64,000 bases of DNA from Litchfieldella anticariensis FP35 = DSM 16096 (GCF_000409775.1 NZ_KE332395.1:124001-188000); one strand, 5' to 3'. Shown: positions 45,797 through 55,809, numbered from the stretch's first letter. Numbers and translations are program-made. Notes: a model not told the origin generated them from the letters alone.

Positions 45797-48294
45797 ATGC
45801 CGCGTCGCTTCGAGTCGCTTTCCTTGCCTTGTTCTCGCACTATCGCCGCCACCCGGGCCAACTCGTCATGCTACTGGTGGGATTGTGGGTAGCCAGTGCC
45901 CTGTGGAGCGGTGTGCAAGCGATCAATGCTTCGGCCCGCGACAGCTATGCTCGCGCCGAAGCGATGTTCAGCGTGCGACTCGACCGTATCGAGCGTCGCG
46001 ACGGCGAGCCACTTTCGATGCACGACTATCTGGCACTACGTCTGGCCGGTGCGCCGGTATCGCCACTGGTGGAAAGTGAACTCGAGCTTGCCGACGGCAG
46101 CCAACTGGACGTGGTGGGGATCGATCCCTTGACCCTGCCGGCAGGCAGCGGCTTTCGGACGGCCGGTGGCGCTGCAACGCTGACGGATTTCCTGCTGCCC
46201 CCCTACCTCACTCGTGTGGCACCCGAGACCTACGCCGCTCTCCAAGCGGATGATGCAACGCCTCCGGTACTGGCTGATGGCCGCCAATTACCGCCGTTGC
46301 AACTGGCGCCGGAACTGCCACCCGGTTTGGCGGTGATGGACATCGCCGCTGCCCAGGCACTACTCGAGCAAGAGGGTTTGAGCCATCTTTTGGTGGCACC
46401 GGAGGTAACACTCGATCTGCCTGAATCACTGGTACGTGGCCACGCAGCAAACCTGGCAGCACCCGGCCAATTAACCGACAGTTTCCACCTCAACCTGACC
46501 GCCATGGGCCTGCTGGCCTTGGTGGTAGGGTTATTGATCGTGCATGCCGCTCTCAGCCTGACGCTAGAACAGCGCTTGGGACTGATGCGCACACTGCGCG
46601 CTCTGGGCCTCTCGGCCCGGGCGCTGGTGGCCCTGCTGCTGACCGAGCTGCTGCTTTTGGGGCTACTGGGTGCAGGACTCGGCATTCTCAGCGGGGTATG
46701 GCTGGCCCAGTGGTTGCTGCCCGATGTCGCCGCCAGCCTCGACGCCCTGTATGGCAAGCGCCTGGGGAGTGAGTTGATACTGCCCTGGCACTACTGGCTG
46801 GGTGGGCTGGCCGTCACGCTGGGCGGGCTCTTGACCGCCGGCATCGGCACGCTATGGCGAGCGGCACGCCTAAACGTCCTCGAACTTGGCCAGGCCCAGG
46901 CCTGGCGCGGGCAGTTCCTGCGTCAGCTCCGTGGCATGGCCGTGGCGGGTAGCCTGCTGTGGCTGGTTGCCCTGGGGCTGCTGTCGTGGCTCGCCCATCA
47001 GCCACCGGCACAAGGGCTGCGCCTGGGCTTCGCAATGATTGCCGCACTGCTATTAGGTAGTGCGCTATGGTTGTCGCCACTGCTGGCCATGTTGCTGGCG
47101 GGGGCCAGCCGCCTGCTGAAACGGCCGCTCCTGCAGTGGGCCGCCGCCGATCTGCAGTTGCAACTGCCGCGACTGTCAGTGGCGATGATGGCGCTGTTAC
47201 TGGCGTTGTCGGCCAACCTTGGGGTAGGCAGCATGGTCGGCGGGTTTCGCCTGACCTTTCTCGAATGGCTGGACCAGCGCCTGGTCGCCGACCTCTACCT
47301 GAATCCCCCCACCGAACAATATGCCGCCGTCGTCGACTGGCTCGAATCGCGCCCCGACATTTCAGCCCTGCTACCCAGGGCACGTGCCGAAGCCACCCTG
47401 CTCGAGAGCGAGGACATGCGTACCCAGGCACCGCGCCAAGTGGGCGTGTATGGCGTCACACCCCACCCGGCACTGACCGAGCATTGGCCTTTGCTGACCA
47501 GCCTGGGGGACGAGACGGCCGCTTGGCAGGCGTTTTCGCAAGGGGCGGCGATGATCAATGAGCAACTTGCCTTGGCCACTGGCCTGGAGCCCGGCCAGTG
47601 GTTACAGCTGTCGAGCCCGACGGGCGTGATGGAGCGGCGTATCGCGGCGATCTATCCCGATTATGGCAACCCGCGCGGCGAAGTGATGCTGACCGCCTCA
47701 CAACTAAGCGAGCGATTTCAGACGTCGCCCGATTCGATCGGCATCGTGCTCGATCGAAAGATGACATCGGGTGATGTCACTCCGCTGCGCCGTGCACTGG
47801 TCCAGCACTTCGGCATGTCAGGCGACAGTCTGATCGACCAACGTGAGATCCAGCAACGTTCGACCGAGATCTTCGAGCGTACCTTTGCCATCACCCGAAC
47901 CCTGAATGTTCTGACCCTGGGGGTCGCGGGATTGGCCCTGCTGTCGAGCCTGCTGGCCCAGACCAGCCAGCGCCGTTCCCAGCTTGCACCGCTGTGGGCA
48001 CTGGGTGTCTCACGCCTGCCCTTGGCCGTCATTGGTGTCGCTCAACTCGCTGGCGTTGCCCTGATCACGGCCACGGTAGCCATACCGCTGGGCCTGGCCT
48101 TGACCTGGTGCCTGGTCGAAGTGATCAATGTGGCGGCCTTCGGCTGGCGCCTGCCGCTGCATGTCTTTCCAGGACAGATCGCCGTCACACTGGGGCTGGC
48201 GGTGGGTGTGGCGCTGCTTGCCGCCCTGCTGCCCGCCTGGCGATTGTGGCGTACCTCGCCACGCACATTGCTGACGGAGTTCGACGCCATATGA
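45793..48294 (+). CDS. FtsX-family ABC transporter permease with two FtsX units
   Basis: An 833-residue permease: an N-terminal membrane anchor (LVMLLVGLWVASALWSGVQAIN), a periplasmic domain of about 200 residues, a set of membrane helices around residues 235-345, further helices near 370-480, a second periplasmic domain and a final three-helix FtsX unit (LGVAGLALLSSLLAQTSQRRSQLAPLWALGVSRLPL). This is the long YbbP-like type that moves hydrophobic molecules or acts as a mechanotransmission part. The GTG start overlaps the ATPase stop; the stop overlaps the attH-like start. Confidence 0.88.
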   Translation: MNAASLRVAFLALFSHYRRHPGQLVMLLVGLWVASALWSGVQAINASARDSYARAEAMFSVRLDRIERRDGEPLSMHDYLALRLAGAPVSPLVESELELADGSQLDVVGIDPLTLPAGSGFRTAGGAATLTDFLLPPYLTRVAPETYAALQADDATPPVLADGRQLPPLQLAPELPPGLAVMDIAAAQALLEQEGLSHLLVAPEVTLDLPESLVRGHAANLAAPGQLTDSFHLNLTAMGLLALVVGLLIVHAALSLTLEQRLGLMRTLRALGLSARALVALLLTELLLLGLLGAGLGILSGVWLAQWLLPDVAASLDALYGKRLGSELILPWHYWLGGLAVTLGGLLTAGIGTLWRAARLNVLELGQAQAWRGQFLRQLRGMAVAGSLLWLVALGLLSWLAHQPPAQGLRLGFAMIAALLLGSALWLSPLLAMLLAGASRLLKRPLLQWAAADLQLQLPRLSVAMMALLLALSANLGVGSMVGGFRLTFLEWLDQRLVADLYLNPPTEQYAAVVDWLESRPDISALLPRARAEATLLESEDMRTQAPRQVGVYGVTPHPALTEHWPLLTSLGDETAAWQAFSQGAAMINEQLALATGLEPGQWLQLSSPTGVMERRIAAIYPDYGNPRGEVMLTASQLSERFQTSPDSIGIVLDRKMTSGDVTPLRRALVQHFGMSGDSLIDQREIQQRSTEIFERTFAITRTLNVLTLGVAGLALLSSLLAQTSQRRSQLAPLWALGVSRLPLAVIGVAQLAGVALITATVAIPLGLALTWCLVEVINVAAFGWRLPLHVFPGQIAVTLGLAVGVALLAALLPAWRLWRTSPRTLLTEFDAI

Positions 48295-49457
48295 GCCCAG
48301 CCAAACATTCGACACGCTTCCGTGTCTGGCTCGCGCTGGTACTGGTGGCACTGCTGCTCCTGATACTGGCACTGCAGCAGCGCAGCACACCACCGAGCGA
48401 GAGCTTCGCCGGTCTGGGCGAGAAAGCGGAGGAGTATGCCCAGGCTCGTCCCGGCGTCACGCTGCACTTCCCTGCAGACCATGGCGCCCACCCCGACTAC
48501 CGCATCGAATGGTGGTACCTGACCGCCAACCTGGAAGACACCGAAGGCGAACCGCTAGGGGTCCAGTGGACACTGTTTCGCCAGGCACTGGCACCACCCG
48601 GGAATGACGATACCAACGATGCCGGTTCGCCCTGGAGCAGCCGGCAGTTATGGATGGCCCACGCCGCACTATCGACTCCGGACAGCCACTTCGTTGCCGA
48701 ACGCTTCGCCCGCGGCATGACGTTGCCCGACGGCAAGGGCCAAGCGGGGGTCGAGATCGCCCCTTTCACGGCCTGGTTGGACCACTGGCGTCTGGAAAGC
48801 CGGGTAACGGACCCTGCTGGCGACCTTCTCGACCGACTACTGGTCAGTGCCCAAGGAAACGACAATGACCATGACTTCGGTTATCGCCTCGAGCTGACCG
48901 CCGAGGGGCCCTTGGTGCTGCACGGTAAGAACGGCTTCAGCCAGAAAGCCGCCGACGGCCAAGGCTCCTTCTATTACAGCCAACCGTTCTACCGCGTCGA
49001 GGGCCAAGTGGAAATCGGCGGCGAAACCCGCAACGTCAGCGGCCGGGCGTGGCTGGACCGCGAGTGGAGCAGCCAGTTGCTGGGCCCCTCGCAAGAGGGC
49101 TGGGACTGGTTCTCGCTACATCTGGCAAATGGCGCCAAGTTGATGGCATTTCGCCTGCGCGGAGGCGGCAAAGGAGGAGATCACTATGTGTCGGGAAGCT
49201 GGATTAGCACGGATGGCCAGCAGACCGCACTTGCCACCGATGACCTATGGTTGACACCTGTGGCGCTCAGTTCCGTCGCTGGGCGCCAGATTCCCACCCG
49301 CTGGCGGCTGCGCCTGCCGGCCCAGGATTTGGATGTCACCGTGACAGCCCGCCATCCGGAGCGCTGGATGGATACCTCCTTCCCCTACTGGGAGGGAAAT
49401 GTGGTGGTGGAAGGCAGTCACCAGGGCGAGGGTTATCTGGAAATGACCGGCTATTGA
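48291..49457 (+). CDS. AttH/CrtC-like lipocalin-family protein
   Basis: A 388-residue protein with an N-terminal signal anchor (FRVWLALVLVALLLLILAL). The body has the AttH / hydroxyneurosporene synthase-like pattern: LHFPADHGAHPDYRIEWWYLTANL, QWTLFRQALAP, AHAALS, GRAWLDREWSSQLL and WDWFSLHLANGAKLMAFRLRG. Family members are beta-barrel proteins; only a few hydrate carotenoids, and there are no carotenoid genes here. The ATG overlaps the permease stop, so it is the third partner of the ABC module, as in other attH-like operons. Confidence 0.85.
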   Translation: MSPAKHSTRFRVWLALVLVALLLLILALQQRSTPPSESFAGLGEKAEEYAQARPGVTLHFPADHGAHPDYRIEWWYLTANLEDTEGEPLGVQWTLFRQALAPPGNDDTNDAGSPWSSRQLWMAHAALSTPDSHFVAERFARGMTLPDGKGQAGVEIAPFTAWLDHWRLESRVTDPAGDLLDRLLVSAQGNDNDHDFGYRLELTAEGPLVLHGKNGFSQKAADGQGSFYYSQPFYRVEGQVEIGGETRNVSGRAWLDREWSSQLLGPSQEGWDWFSLHLANGAKLMAFRLRGGGKGGDHYVSGSWISTDGQQTALATDDLWLTPVALSSVAGRQIPTRWRLRLPAQDLDVTVTARHPERWMDTSFPYWEGNVVVEGSHQGEGYLEMTGY

Positions 49458-49604
49458 ACGAGAAAGGTCACGATCATAAGGTCGGGTGAAGAGCATTATT
49501 TCCATTCAGGCAACGATGATTTTCAATATCACGGGATTATCTCCAGATGAGCAAAGGGTAGAGTGGCGCCATACCCTGACATCTCACGAGAGGAGATACC
49601 GACA

Positions 49605-49988
49605 ATGCAATCCCAAGCCACTACCCTGCTGCGCTTGTCCCTTGGCGTCATGACCCTGGCGCATGGCCTGCTCAAGGTATTCGTGTTCACCATTCCCGGC
49701 ACCGTTGGCTACTTCGAATCGATCGGCTTTCCGGGGGTCCTGGCCTACTTGACCATCCTGGCGGAAGTCGGCGGCGGCCTGGCACTGATTCTCGGCATCT
49801 ACACGCGTTGGGTGAGCCTGGCCCTGATCCCCGTGTTGCTTGGCGCCGTCTGGGTCCATGCGGGTAACGGCTGGGTATTCTCCAGCGAAGGCGGCGGCTG
49901 GGAATTCCCGGTGTTCTGGGCCATCGCGTTGCTGGTGCAGGCCGGCCTGGGAAGCGGAGCGCTGACGATCAGCCGTCGTTTCGCCTGA
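49605..49988 (+). CDS. DoxX family membrane protein
   Basis: A 127-residue protein with four hydrophobic segments. LLRLSLGVMTLAHGLLKV, GFPGVLAYLTILAEVGGGLALILGIYTRWVSLALIPVL is the DoxX pattern. DoxX-like proteins are linked to redox or thiosulfate chemistry, but the role here is open. GAGAGGAG lies before the ATG at 49605. Monocistronic with its own terminator. Confidence 0.88.
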   Translation: MQSQATTLLRLSLGVMTLAHGLLKVFVFTIPGTVGYFESIGFPGVLAYLTILAEVGGGLALILGIYTRWVSLALIPVLLGAVWVHAGNGWVFSSEGGGWEFPVFWAIALLVQAGLGSGALTISRRFA

Positions 49989-50010
49989 GCGCCAACCGCT
50001 TCTCATCAAG

Positions 50011-50039
50011 AACGCCACCGCCCCAGGCGGTGGCGTTTT
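50011..50039 (+). terminator. Rho-independent terminator of the doxX-like gene
   Basis: Stem AACGCCACCGCC / GGCGGTGGCGTT with a short loop, followed by TTTA. The rest of the gap to 50220 shows no gene. Confidence 0.88.
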
Positions 50040-50220
50040 ACGTTGGGCGCGAATTGAAGCAATTGTGCGCGATGGCGGAACTCCCCGAAGGGGAGTGATG
50101 TCGGTAATGTAACCATTCAGAGCGTCTACGCTTGAAACGATGACAATAACCGGCCTCGATACGCGGTCGGCGCAGTAAGGGAAACCAAGGAAACACGACA
50201 GCACCAAGGACTCATGATTC

Positions 50221-51558
50221 ATGTACAAGTCGGAACGTACTGGTTTTGCCATTTTTTCCCTGGCAATCATCTTCCTTGCCTTTGCGGGCGGCGCATTCGT
50301 CGTCCTGGCCAAGGTATTTCCCTACGAGTATTTCCATGATGCCTACCAAGCGGGCCAGGCATTGCTCAAACAGCGCTCGGTCGACAACCCCTATACTCAG
50401 ACGGACCAATGGCGCGATGCTCGCACCGATGAAAGAGGGGTCACCATCAATAATCAGGAAGAGGCCTATGAAGGGCTGACTCTCTACACCTCGGGTGATG
50501 GTAACTACGCCAACCTGATCGACATGGAAGGGAACGTCGTCCACCGTTGGTCGCTGCCCTACCGCGAGGTCTGGGACAAATCCCCCCAAGGTCGCGATCC
50601 ACAGCCAGAAGAACTGATGTACTGGCGTCAGGCACGCATGATGCCCAATGGCGACCTGATCGCCCTCTATATAGCGGCCAACGACACGCCGTGGGGTTAC
50701 GGCATCGTCAAGATCGACCGCGATTCGAACGTGATCTGGAAGTACCACGCCAGCACCCACCATGATTTGTCCGTCGCTCCGGATGGGCGGGTCATCACCT
50801 TGACCAATGAGTTCAGCAAGGAACGCATCGATGGGTTCCCCGATCTGAACGATCCTTGGCTGAACGACTACCTGGTCGAACTCGATGGCGAAAGCGGCGA
50901 GGAACTGAGCAAGACGTCGCTGGTGCATGCCTTTAAGGATTCGCCTTACCACGAATTGCTCTTCGCGGTCCCCAGTTTCGCCATGTCAGATCCGCTGCAT
51001 ACCAATAGCGTGCAGTTTCTCGATGAAGGCACGACACGGGCTTTCCCGCCCGCTCGCGGCAATTCCGGACAGGTCATGGTGACGTTTCGCCACCCAGGTG
51101 CGGTAGGTTTGATCGATATGGAAAGCGGCGAAATGACCTGGGCGCAGCATGGCCCGTGGTTGGGTCAGCACTATGGCCGCGCCCTGAAGAACGGCAACTA
51201 CACGATCTTCGACAACTACGCCAACTTCCAGGAAAACAACAACAGCCGAATACTGGAGGTGAACCCAAGGAACAATGCCATTGTCTGGAGTTATAGTGGA
51301 GACGACGAGCATCCTTTCAACAGTGGGTTGCGGGGTGCCGCCGAGACGCTTCCCAATGGCAACCGCCTGGTTACCGAATCGGATGGCGGTCGCTTGTTCG
51401 AAGTCAACCGGGCGGGAGAAATCGTCTGGGAATTCATCAACCCGGTTCGCGGGGGGAACAAGGAACAGTTCATCCCCGTAGTCTCATCGGGACAACGCAT
51501 CGCTCTCGGAGATATCGATGCAGACTTCCGTGCTGCTCTCGACACTGCCAGGAGATGA
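50221..51558 (+). CDS. Aryl-sulfate sulfotransferase-like protein, membrane-anchored
   Basis: A 445-residue protein with one N-terminal helix (FAIFSLAIIFLAFAGGAFVVLA) and a large outer part made of propeller blades (ANLIDMEGNVVHRWSLP, RMMPNGDLIALY, GIVKIDRDSNVIWKYHASTHHDLSVAPDGRVI, RILEVNPRNNAIVWSY, RLFEVNRAGEIVWEF). This is the arylsulfotransferase fold, which moves sulfate between phenols without PAPS. HHDLS and the later HTNSVQ supply candidate active-site His. It begins a four-gene unit that ends in a PAPS-type sulfotransferase. No cofactor genes (DsbAB-like) are next to it. Confidence 0.82.
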   Translation: MYKSERTGFAIFSLAIIFLAFAGGAFVVLAKVFPYEYFHDAYQAGQALLKQRSVDNPYTQTDQWRDARTDERGVTINNQEEAYEGLTLYTSGDGNYANLIDMEGNVVHRWSLPYREVWDKSPQGRDPQPEELMYWRQARMMPNGDLIALYIAANDTPWGYGIVKIDRDSNVIWKYHASTHHDLSVAPDGRVITLTNEFSKERIDGFPDLNDPWLNDYLVELDGESGEELSKTSLVHAFKDSPYHELLFAVPSFAMSDPLHTNSVQFLDEGTTRAFPPARGNSGQVMVTFRHPGAVGLIDMESGEMTWAQHGPWLGQHYGRALKNGNYTIFDNYANFQENNNSRILEVNPRNNAIVWSYSGDDEHPFNSGLRGAAETLPNGNRLVTESDGGRLFEVNRAGEIVWEFINPVRGGNKEQFIPVVSSGQRIALGDIDADFRAALDTARR

Positions 51559-51563
51559 TTGCC

Positions 51564-51911
51564 ATGTTGCGTCAAATCAAACGCTACGCCACTCCCCTCT
51601 CCACGGGGATACTCGTTACCGGTCTCGCTCTTCCCCTTACCGTGCAGGCCTATGTCGGCCCAGGGGCGGGGTTGAGTTTGCTGACAGCCCTTTGGGGGCT
51701 CATTGCGGCCATTGGGGTCGCCGTCTTCTTCATCGTGATGTGGCCTATCAGGCGCATGCGTCGGCGAAAGGCCCAGGCGGCAGCAGCGTCCCAAGCTGAG
51801 TCCTCAGAGGCGGCCCAGTACCGCACCGACGCTGATTCGTCGGTCCAGCAGGATACCGACGCCAGGACGTCGTCCGCCGACCCTGATTCCTCACGGTCAC
51901 CCAGGAGCTGA
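51564..51911 (+). CDS. Small exported or membrane protein of the sulfotransferase cluster
   Basis: A 115-residue protein: a signal-like start (YATPLSTGILVTGLALPLTVQAYVGPGAG), one membrane helix (LLTALWGLIAAIGVAVFFIVMWPI), a basic stop (RRMRRRK) and a Ser/Asp/Ala-rich tail without structure. The ATG at 51564 has AGGAG nine bases before it; an ATG three codons earlier overlaps the site. Similar YVGPGAG-type small proteins accompany sulfotransferase-like gene sets. Function unknown. Confidence 0.65.
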   Translation: MLRQIKRYATPLSTGILVTGLALPLTVQAYVGPGAGLSLLTALWGLIAAIGVAVFFIVMWPIRRMRRRKAQAAAASQAESSEAAQYRTDADSSVQQDTDARTSSADPDSSRSPRS

Positions 51912-52004
51912 TCGCGCGCCGTGCCCTGGCGGTCGGTGGTGAGATCCCGCCGTCCGCCGTAAGGCCCTGTTCGCGCGTATCCACAAGGAATGTCTGGAGG
52001 TCGC

Positions 52005-52721
52005 ATGGGATTGTTGGATTTACCTGCACCGTTATTCGCCTGGCTGGATCAGATCATGGCGATGGGGCTGCCTGGCGCCATTCGCCTGATGGTCTGGGCC
52101 GCTATCGGCGGGGCGGTCACGTTACTGTTGTATCGTTTGCTATCACCGCAAGCGAAGATCGGTCGTGCCAAGCGAGCGGCACGAGAGGCCCGACAACGCT
52201 TGAATGAGTTCGACGGAGAGTTGACCGATGCCGGCCCGCTGATTCGCCATCAGTTCGTTGCCGCGTTCAAGCACATCGGCTTGGTGGTCCCTTCCACACT
52301 GGTTGCCATGCTGCCCTTGTTGGCACTGTTGGTATGGCTCGACACCTCTTACAGCCACACGTACCCCTCGGAGGGCGACACGCCCAAAATGGTCGCCTCC
52401 CCCGGTGGCCTCGATATCGAATGGGCCATCATCGACGATAAGGCGCACATCAATATCCTCGAAGACAATCGGTTGCGCGCCGAATTCACCCTATCGGCAC
52501 CGGTTCCAGTGATCGAGCAGCGCCACTGGTGGAACTGGTTGGTCGCCAATCCGCTTGGCTACCTGCCACAGGAAAGCGGTATAGAGCGAGTCGAGATAGA
52601 CCTTCCCCAATCGTCCTACCTACCAGTCGGGCCGGATTGGATGCGCTCGTGGATGGCGATCTTCTTCCCGGTGATGCTGATCGTTTCCCTATTCATCTAT
52701 CGGTGGGCGCGAATAGAATGA
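52005..52721 (+). CDS. Three-helix membrane protein with coiled-coil insert (Oxa1/EMC3-like topology)
   Basis: A 238-residue protein. One helix (LMVWAAIGGAVTLLLYRLLS), then a basic amphipathic stretch (KIGRAKRAAREARQRLNEFDGE), a second helix (LVVPSTLVAMLPLLALLVWL), an outer beta-rich part of about 110 residues and a last helix (AIFFPVMLIVSLFIYRWARIE). The helix-coiled coil-helix order recalls the Oxa1/EMC3/YidC superfamily, but I see no decisive motif. The ATG at 52005 has GGAGGT eight bases before it. The stop overlaps the sulfotransferase start (ATGA). Confidence 0.65.
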   Translation: MGLLDLPAPLFAWLDQIMAMGLPGAIRLMVWAAIGGAVTLLLYRLLSPQAKIGRAKRAAREARQRLNEFDGELTDAGPLIRHQFVAAFKHIGLVVPSTLVAMLPLLALLVWLDTSYSHTYPSEGDTPKMVASPGGLDIEWAIIDDKAHINILEDNRLRAEFTLSAPVPVIEQRHWWNWLVANPLGYLPQESGIERVEIDLPQSSYLPVGPDWMRSWMAIFFPVMLIVSLFIYRWARIE

Positions 52722-53872
52722 CGACTTCTTCCGCACAAGATCCCCGTAGCGAGGCAAGCCAGGATCCAGGCTTCACGGTACCCACGTGGATGCACGTGCT
52801 GGGGGGGTGGGTGAACCGTTCCCCACGTACCTGGATCAAGCTCGGCAATCTCGAAACCCGTGTCGTGCAAGATGCCATCGCCGATATCACGGTCGACCGG
52901 CCGGTATATGTATCGGGACTGGCACGCTCGGGCACTACGATTCTGCTCGAACGACTGGCCGAGCATTCGCATGTGGCCACGCACCGATATGCCGACTTCC
53001 CGCCACTACTGACACCCTACTGGTGGAATCGCTGGCTAGCGCTCGTGCCCAACTCCCAGGAAGTGGCGCAAGAGCGTGCCCACAAGGATGGCATCACCAT
53101 TACCTCGCAAAGTCCCGAGGCCTTCGAGGAAATGCTGTGGATGGCCTTCTTCCCCCATGCCCATGACCCCAACCATTGCGCCGTGTTCGATCGCCAAGCC
53201 TCGCACCCGGAGTTCGAACGTTTCTACGACGAGCACATACGCAAGCTGCTGGCCGTGCGCCAACGCCAGCGTTATGTCGCCAAAGGCAATTACAACCTGG
53301 TTCGGCTAGGTTATCTGCATCGTCTCTATCCCGAGGCCCGCTTCTTGGTGGCGATACGCGACCCGGTCTGGCATATCGCCTCGCTAATGAAACAGCAAGC
53401 GTTGTTCACCACCGGCGAGACCAATCAACCCCGAGCGCTGGAGCACATGCGCCGGGTCGGTCATTTCGAATTCGGCTTGGACCGGCGGGCCATTAATGTC
53501 GGCGACGATACCATGACGGCCAAGATCACCGAGCTCTGGGAAACCGGCCAGGAGGTGGAAGGCTGGGCCCACTACTGGGCTGACATCTATCGTCACGTGG
53601 CGAACTTGCTCGACAACGATCCGGCACTGCGAGATGCCTGCCTGGTGGTGCGCTACGAGGACCTGTGCAGTCAGCCCGAAGAGATGCTGACACGGGTCCA
53701 TGTACACAGCCAATTGTCGGTCGAGCCCCAAGCGCTCCGTGAAGCGGCATCGGGGCTGCACGCCCCCACTTACTACCGTCCCAAGTTCAGCGACCGGGAA
53801 CTTACCCTGATCAGAGAGATCACGCAGCCTGTCGCGGCCCGTTTCGGCTATAGCAACGAATCAGGCTACTGA
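52718..53872 (+). CDS. P-loop sulfotransferase family protein
   Basis: A 384-residue cytoplasmic protein. The PAPS-binding loop is VSGLARSGTTILLERLAEH near residues 63-81; the 3'-phosphate site is near RFLVAIRDPVWHIASL, and VVRYEDLCSQPEEML is the usual late motif. It should move sulfate from PAPS to a sugar, lipid or protein substrate, which is unknown. Co-translated with the membrane protein before it; last gene of the cluster. Start chosen by the ATGA overlap. Confidence 0.85.
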   Translation: MTTSSAQDPRSEASQDPGFTVPTWMHVLGGWVNRSPRTWIKLGNLETRVVQDAIADITVDRPVYVSGLARSGTTILLERLAEHSHVATHRYADFPPLLTPYWWNRWLALVPNSQEVAQERAHKDGITITSQSPEAFEEMLWMAFFPHAHDPNHCAVFDRQASHPEFERFYDEHIRKLLAVRQRQRYVAKGNYNLVRLGYLHRLYPEARFLVAIRDPVWHIASLMKQQALFTTGETNQPRALEHMRRVGHFEFGLDRRAINVGDDTMTAKITELWETGQEVEGWAHYWADIYRHVANLLDNDPALRDACLVVRYEDLCSQPEEMLTRVHVHSQLSVEPQALREAASGLHAPTYYRPKFSDRELTLIREITQPVAARFGYSNESGY

Positions 53873-53876
53873 TGGA

Positions 53877-53909
53877 AAAGCCCCACATTCGACGTGACCG
53901 AATGTGGGG
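53877..53909 (-). terminator. Terminator behind opgD, facing the sulfotransferase gene
   Basis: A perfect 11-bp stem, CCCCACATTCG with its complement. On the minus strand CTTTTCC follows, so it best serves opgD; on the plus strand it is a hairpin right behind the sulfotransferase stop. Confidence 0.75.
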
Positions 53910-53935
53910 CGGCTCCGTGGCCGAAAGTCGCGTCC

Positions 53936-55594
53936 TTACTCAGCCGCCGGGGCTTGCGGGACGGGATGCGGCGGATAAATGCGCTTCTCCGGGGGCGGCG
54001 GGAAATACTGGTACAGCCAGGTTTCGCTGATGATCTCGCCATCGGCCTCCAGTACCATCCGCATGTCCACCGGGTCTTGCAGGTCGTTCTCGGGATACCA
54101 GTCGAACAACACACGCAGGCTTTTGACGGGATCCATCCATAGCAGTTGAACATCGCGCACTTCGCCGGTAGAGGCACTGATCGTGGCATAAACGTTGCGG
54201 TCGCCGTTCCACAATGACTCGATGTCGCCCTCGATGAAATCCACGGCAAAACGCCGGGCCCACACGTCGGGATAATGCTCACCAGGCGCCCATCCCTCAG
54301 TGAAGCCCCCCATGCCACTGCGCGTGGTGTCGATCTTGACCAGACCGGAGTCGAACGGTCTCTCGCCGCTCCAATAAAGGCGGTAGCTAAAGTTCAGCGC
54401 TTGCCCCGCCTCTACCGGCTGCGCCGGCTTCCAAAACGCAACGATGTTGTCCGTGGTTTCGCCGGTGGTGGGGATCTCCAGCAAGTGGATTTCGCCATCG
54501 CCCCATTCATCCCGGGGCTCGACCCATAGACTCGGTCGCCTGTGGTAATTGCTGAGGACATCTTCGTAGTGCTCGAAGTCCTGGTGCATCTGCAACAGTC
54601 CAAAGCCCTTGGGATTACTGTCAGTGAAGGCGTTGAACTGCACGCGAGGCGGATTGTTGAGCGGCCGGCAGACCCATTCGTCATTGCCACGCCACATCGT
54701 CAAGCGGTCGGAATCGTGGATCTGGGGATGAATGGTGTTGCACATGCGGCGCTGGTGGGTACCACAGAAAAACATGCTGGTCAGCGGGGCGATACCTAAC
54801 TGGGCGATCTCCTGACGCGGGAAAAGATGCTTGTCGATATCCATCACCACACGATCGTCTTCGCAATGGATGACGAAGCGATAGGCACCGGTCAGGCTGG
54901 GGGAATCGAGCAAGGCATAGGTGGTGAACGTGGTGCTGTCCGCCGCCGGCGTCTCCAGCCAGAAGTGCGTGAATGCCGGAAACTCCTCCGGCGTATCGAA
55001 ATAGGAGTTGACCGCCACGCCGCGTGCCGACAAGCCGTATTGCTCGGTATGGCCGACAGCGCGGAAATAGCTGGCGCCAAGGAAGGAGAGAATGTCCCGC
55101 TCGGTCAGCGAAGGAGCCTTGAACACACGAAACCCGGCGAAACCCAGGTCTTCCTGCAATTGCGATGCGTCGACGTTGGCCCCCTGGTAATCGAACAGCT
55201 CGGGGCTAAAGTGAAACTCCCTGGCCTGCTGTGTCTCGGGATCCACCTTGTAGACACGTACCGGTTGATCGAACCCCATGCCGACATGGAAAAGCTGTGC
55301 ATCGAGCTGGCGGCCCTCAACGTCATGCCATAGCGAATGGCTGGGATCATAACGGATGGCGTTGTATTGCTGCGGAGTCAGGCTGGCCAGGGTAGGAGGC
55401 AAGGTTACCCGGTTGCTTTGGTATTCCTTGGAGGCCATATCGCGAGCCCTACGCTGCAACATGTCGAAATCGAAAGGCTGAGCTTCGTCATCGATGTTGT
55501 CATTCGTACGGGCCGCTGCAAAGAGCGAGGCCGCCGGGAGGCCTGACCAAGCGGCCAGAATCAAAGAGGTCTTCAACAGGCTTCTACGATCCAT
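53936..55594 (-). CDS. opgD: Periplasmic glucan biosynthesis protein D
   Basis: A 552-residue protein of the MdoG/OpgD family, the same length as E. coli OpgD. The N terminus [16 protein letters not shown] is a twin-arginine signal, the feature that sets OpgD apart from OpgG. Further marks are [76 protein letters not shown] and YRPSLWVEP-like (here [16 protein letters not shown]). It shapes the length and branching of osmoregulated periplasmic glucans. No opgG or opgH is in the window. Confidence 0.94.
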   Translation of the reverse strand: MDRRSLLKTSLILAAWSGLPAASLFAAARTNDNIDDEAQPFDFDMLQRRARDMASKEYQSNRVTLPPTLASLTPQQYNAIRYDPSHSLWHDVEGRQLDAQLFHVGMGFDQPVRVYKVDPETQQAREFHFSPELFDYQGANVDASQLQEDLGFAGFRVFKAPSLTERDILSFLGASYFRAVGHTEQYGLSARGVAVNSYFDTPEEFPAFTHFWLETPAADSTTFTTYALLDSPSLTGAYRFVIHCEDDRVVMDIDKHLFPRQEIAQLGIAPLTSMFFCGTHQRRMCNTIHPQIHDSDRLTMWRGNDEWVCRPLNNPPRVQFNAFTDSNPKGFGLLQMHQDFEHYEDVLSNYHRRPSLWVEPRDEWGDGEIHLLEIPTTGETTDNIVAFWKPAQPVEAGQALNFSYRLYWSGERPFDSGLVKIDTTRSGMGGFTEGWAPGEHYPDVWARRFAVDFIEGDIESLWNGDRNVYATISASTGEVRDVQLLWMDPVKSLRVLFDWYPENDLQDPVDMRMVLEADGEIISETWLYQYFPPPPEKRIYPPHPVPQAPAAE

Positions 55595-55760
55595 GAATAG
55601 TCGTCCTGTGTGTGGGCCATCGATTCACGCCCGGCCGTAGCCGGGCAATACGGATTACCAGAGATGAGACGATAATCGCCGCTGGCGGTTCACCGATTCA
55701 GCATATTCCTTGCCTCGGCACTTCCTTGCCTCGGCTAACACACATCCCTTGATATCATAA

Positions 55761-55784
55761 CGCCGGGGTTCAGCAACCCCGGCG
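55761..55784 (-). terminator. Terminator of the glyoxalase gene
   Basis: A perfect 10-bp stem, CGCCGGGGTT / AACCCCGGCG, loop of four; TTATGAT follows on the minus strand. The remaining gap up to opgD has no gene. Confidence 0.75.
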
Positions 55785-55809
55785 CTGGTATCTCATGACT
55801 GATCGGCCG

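Noticed and set aside
48291-49457. AttH/CrtC-like protein as a true carotenoid 1,2-hydratase
   Set aside because: No carotenoid genes nearby and coupling to an ABC transporter; the family is broader than CrtC.
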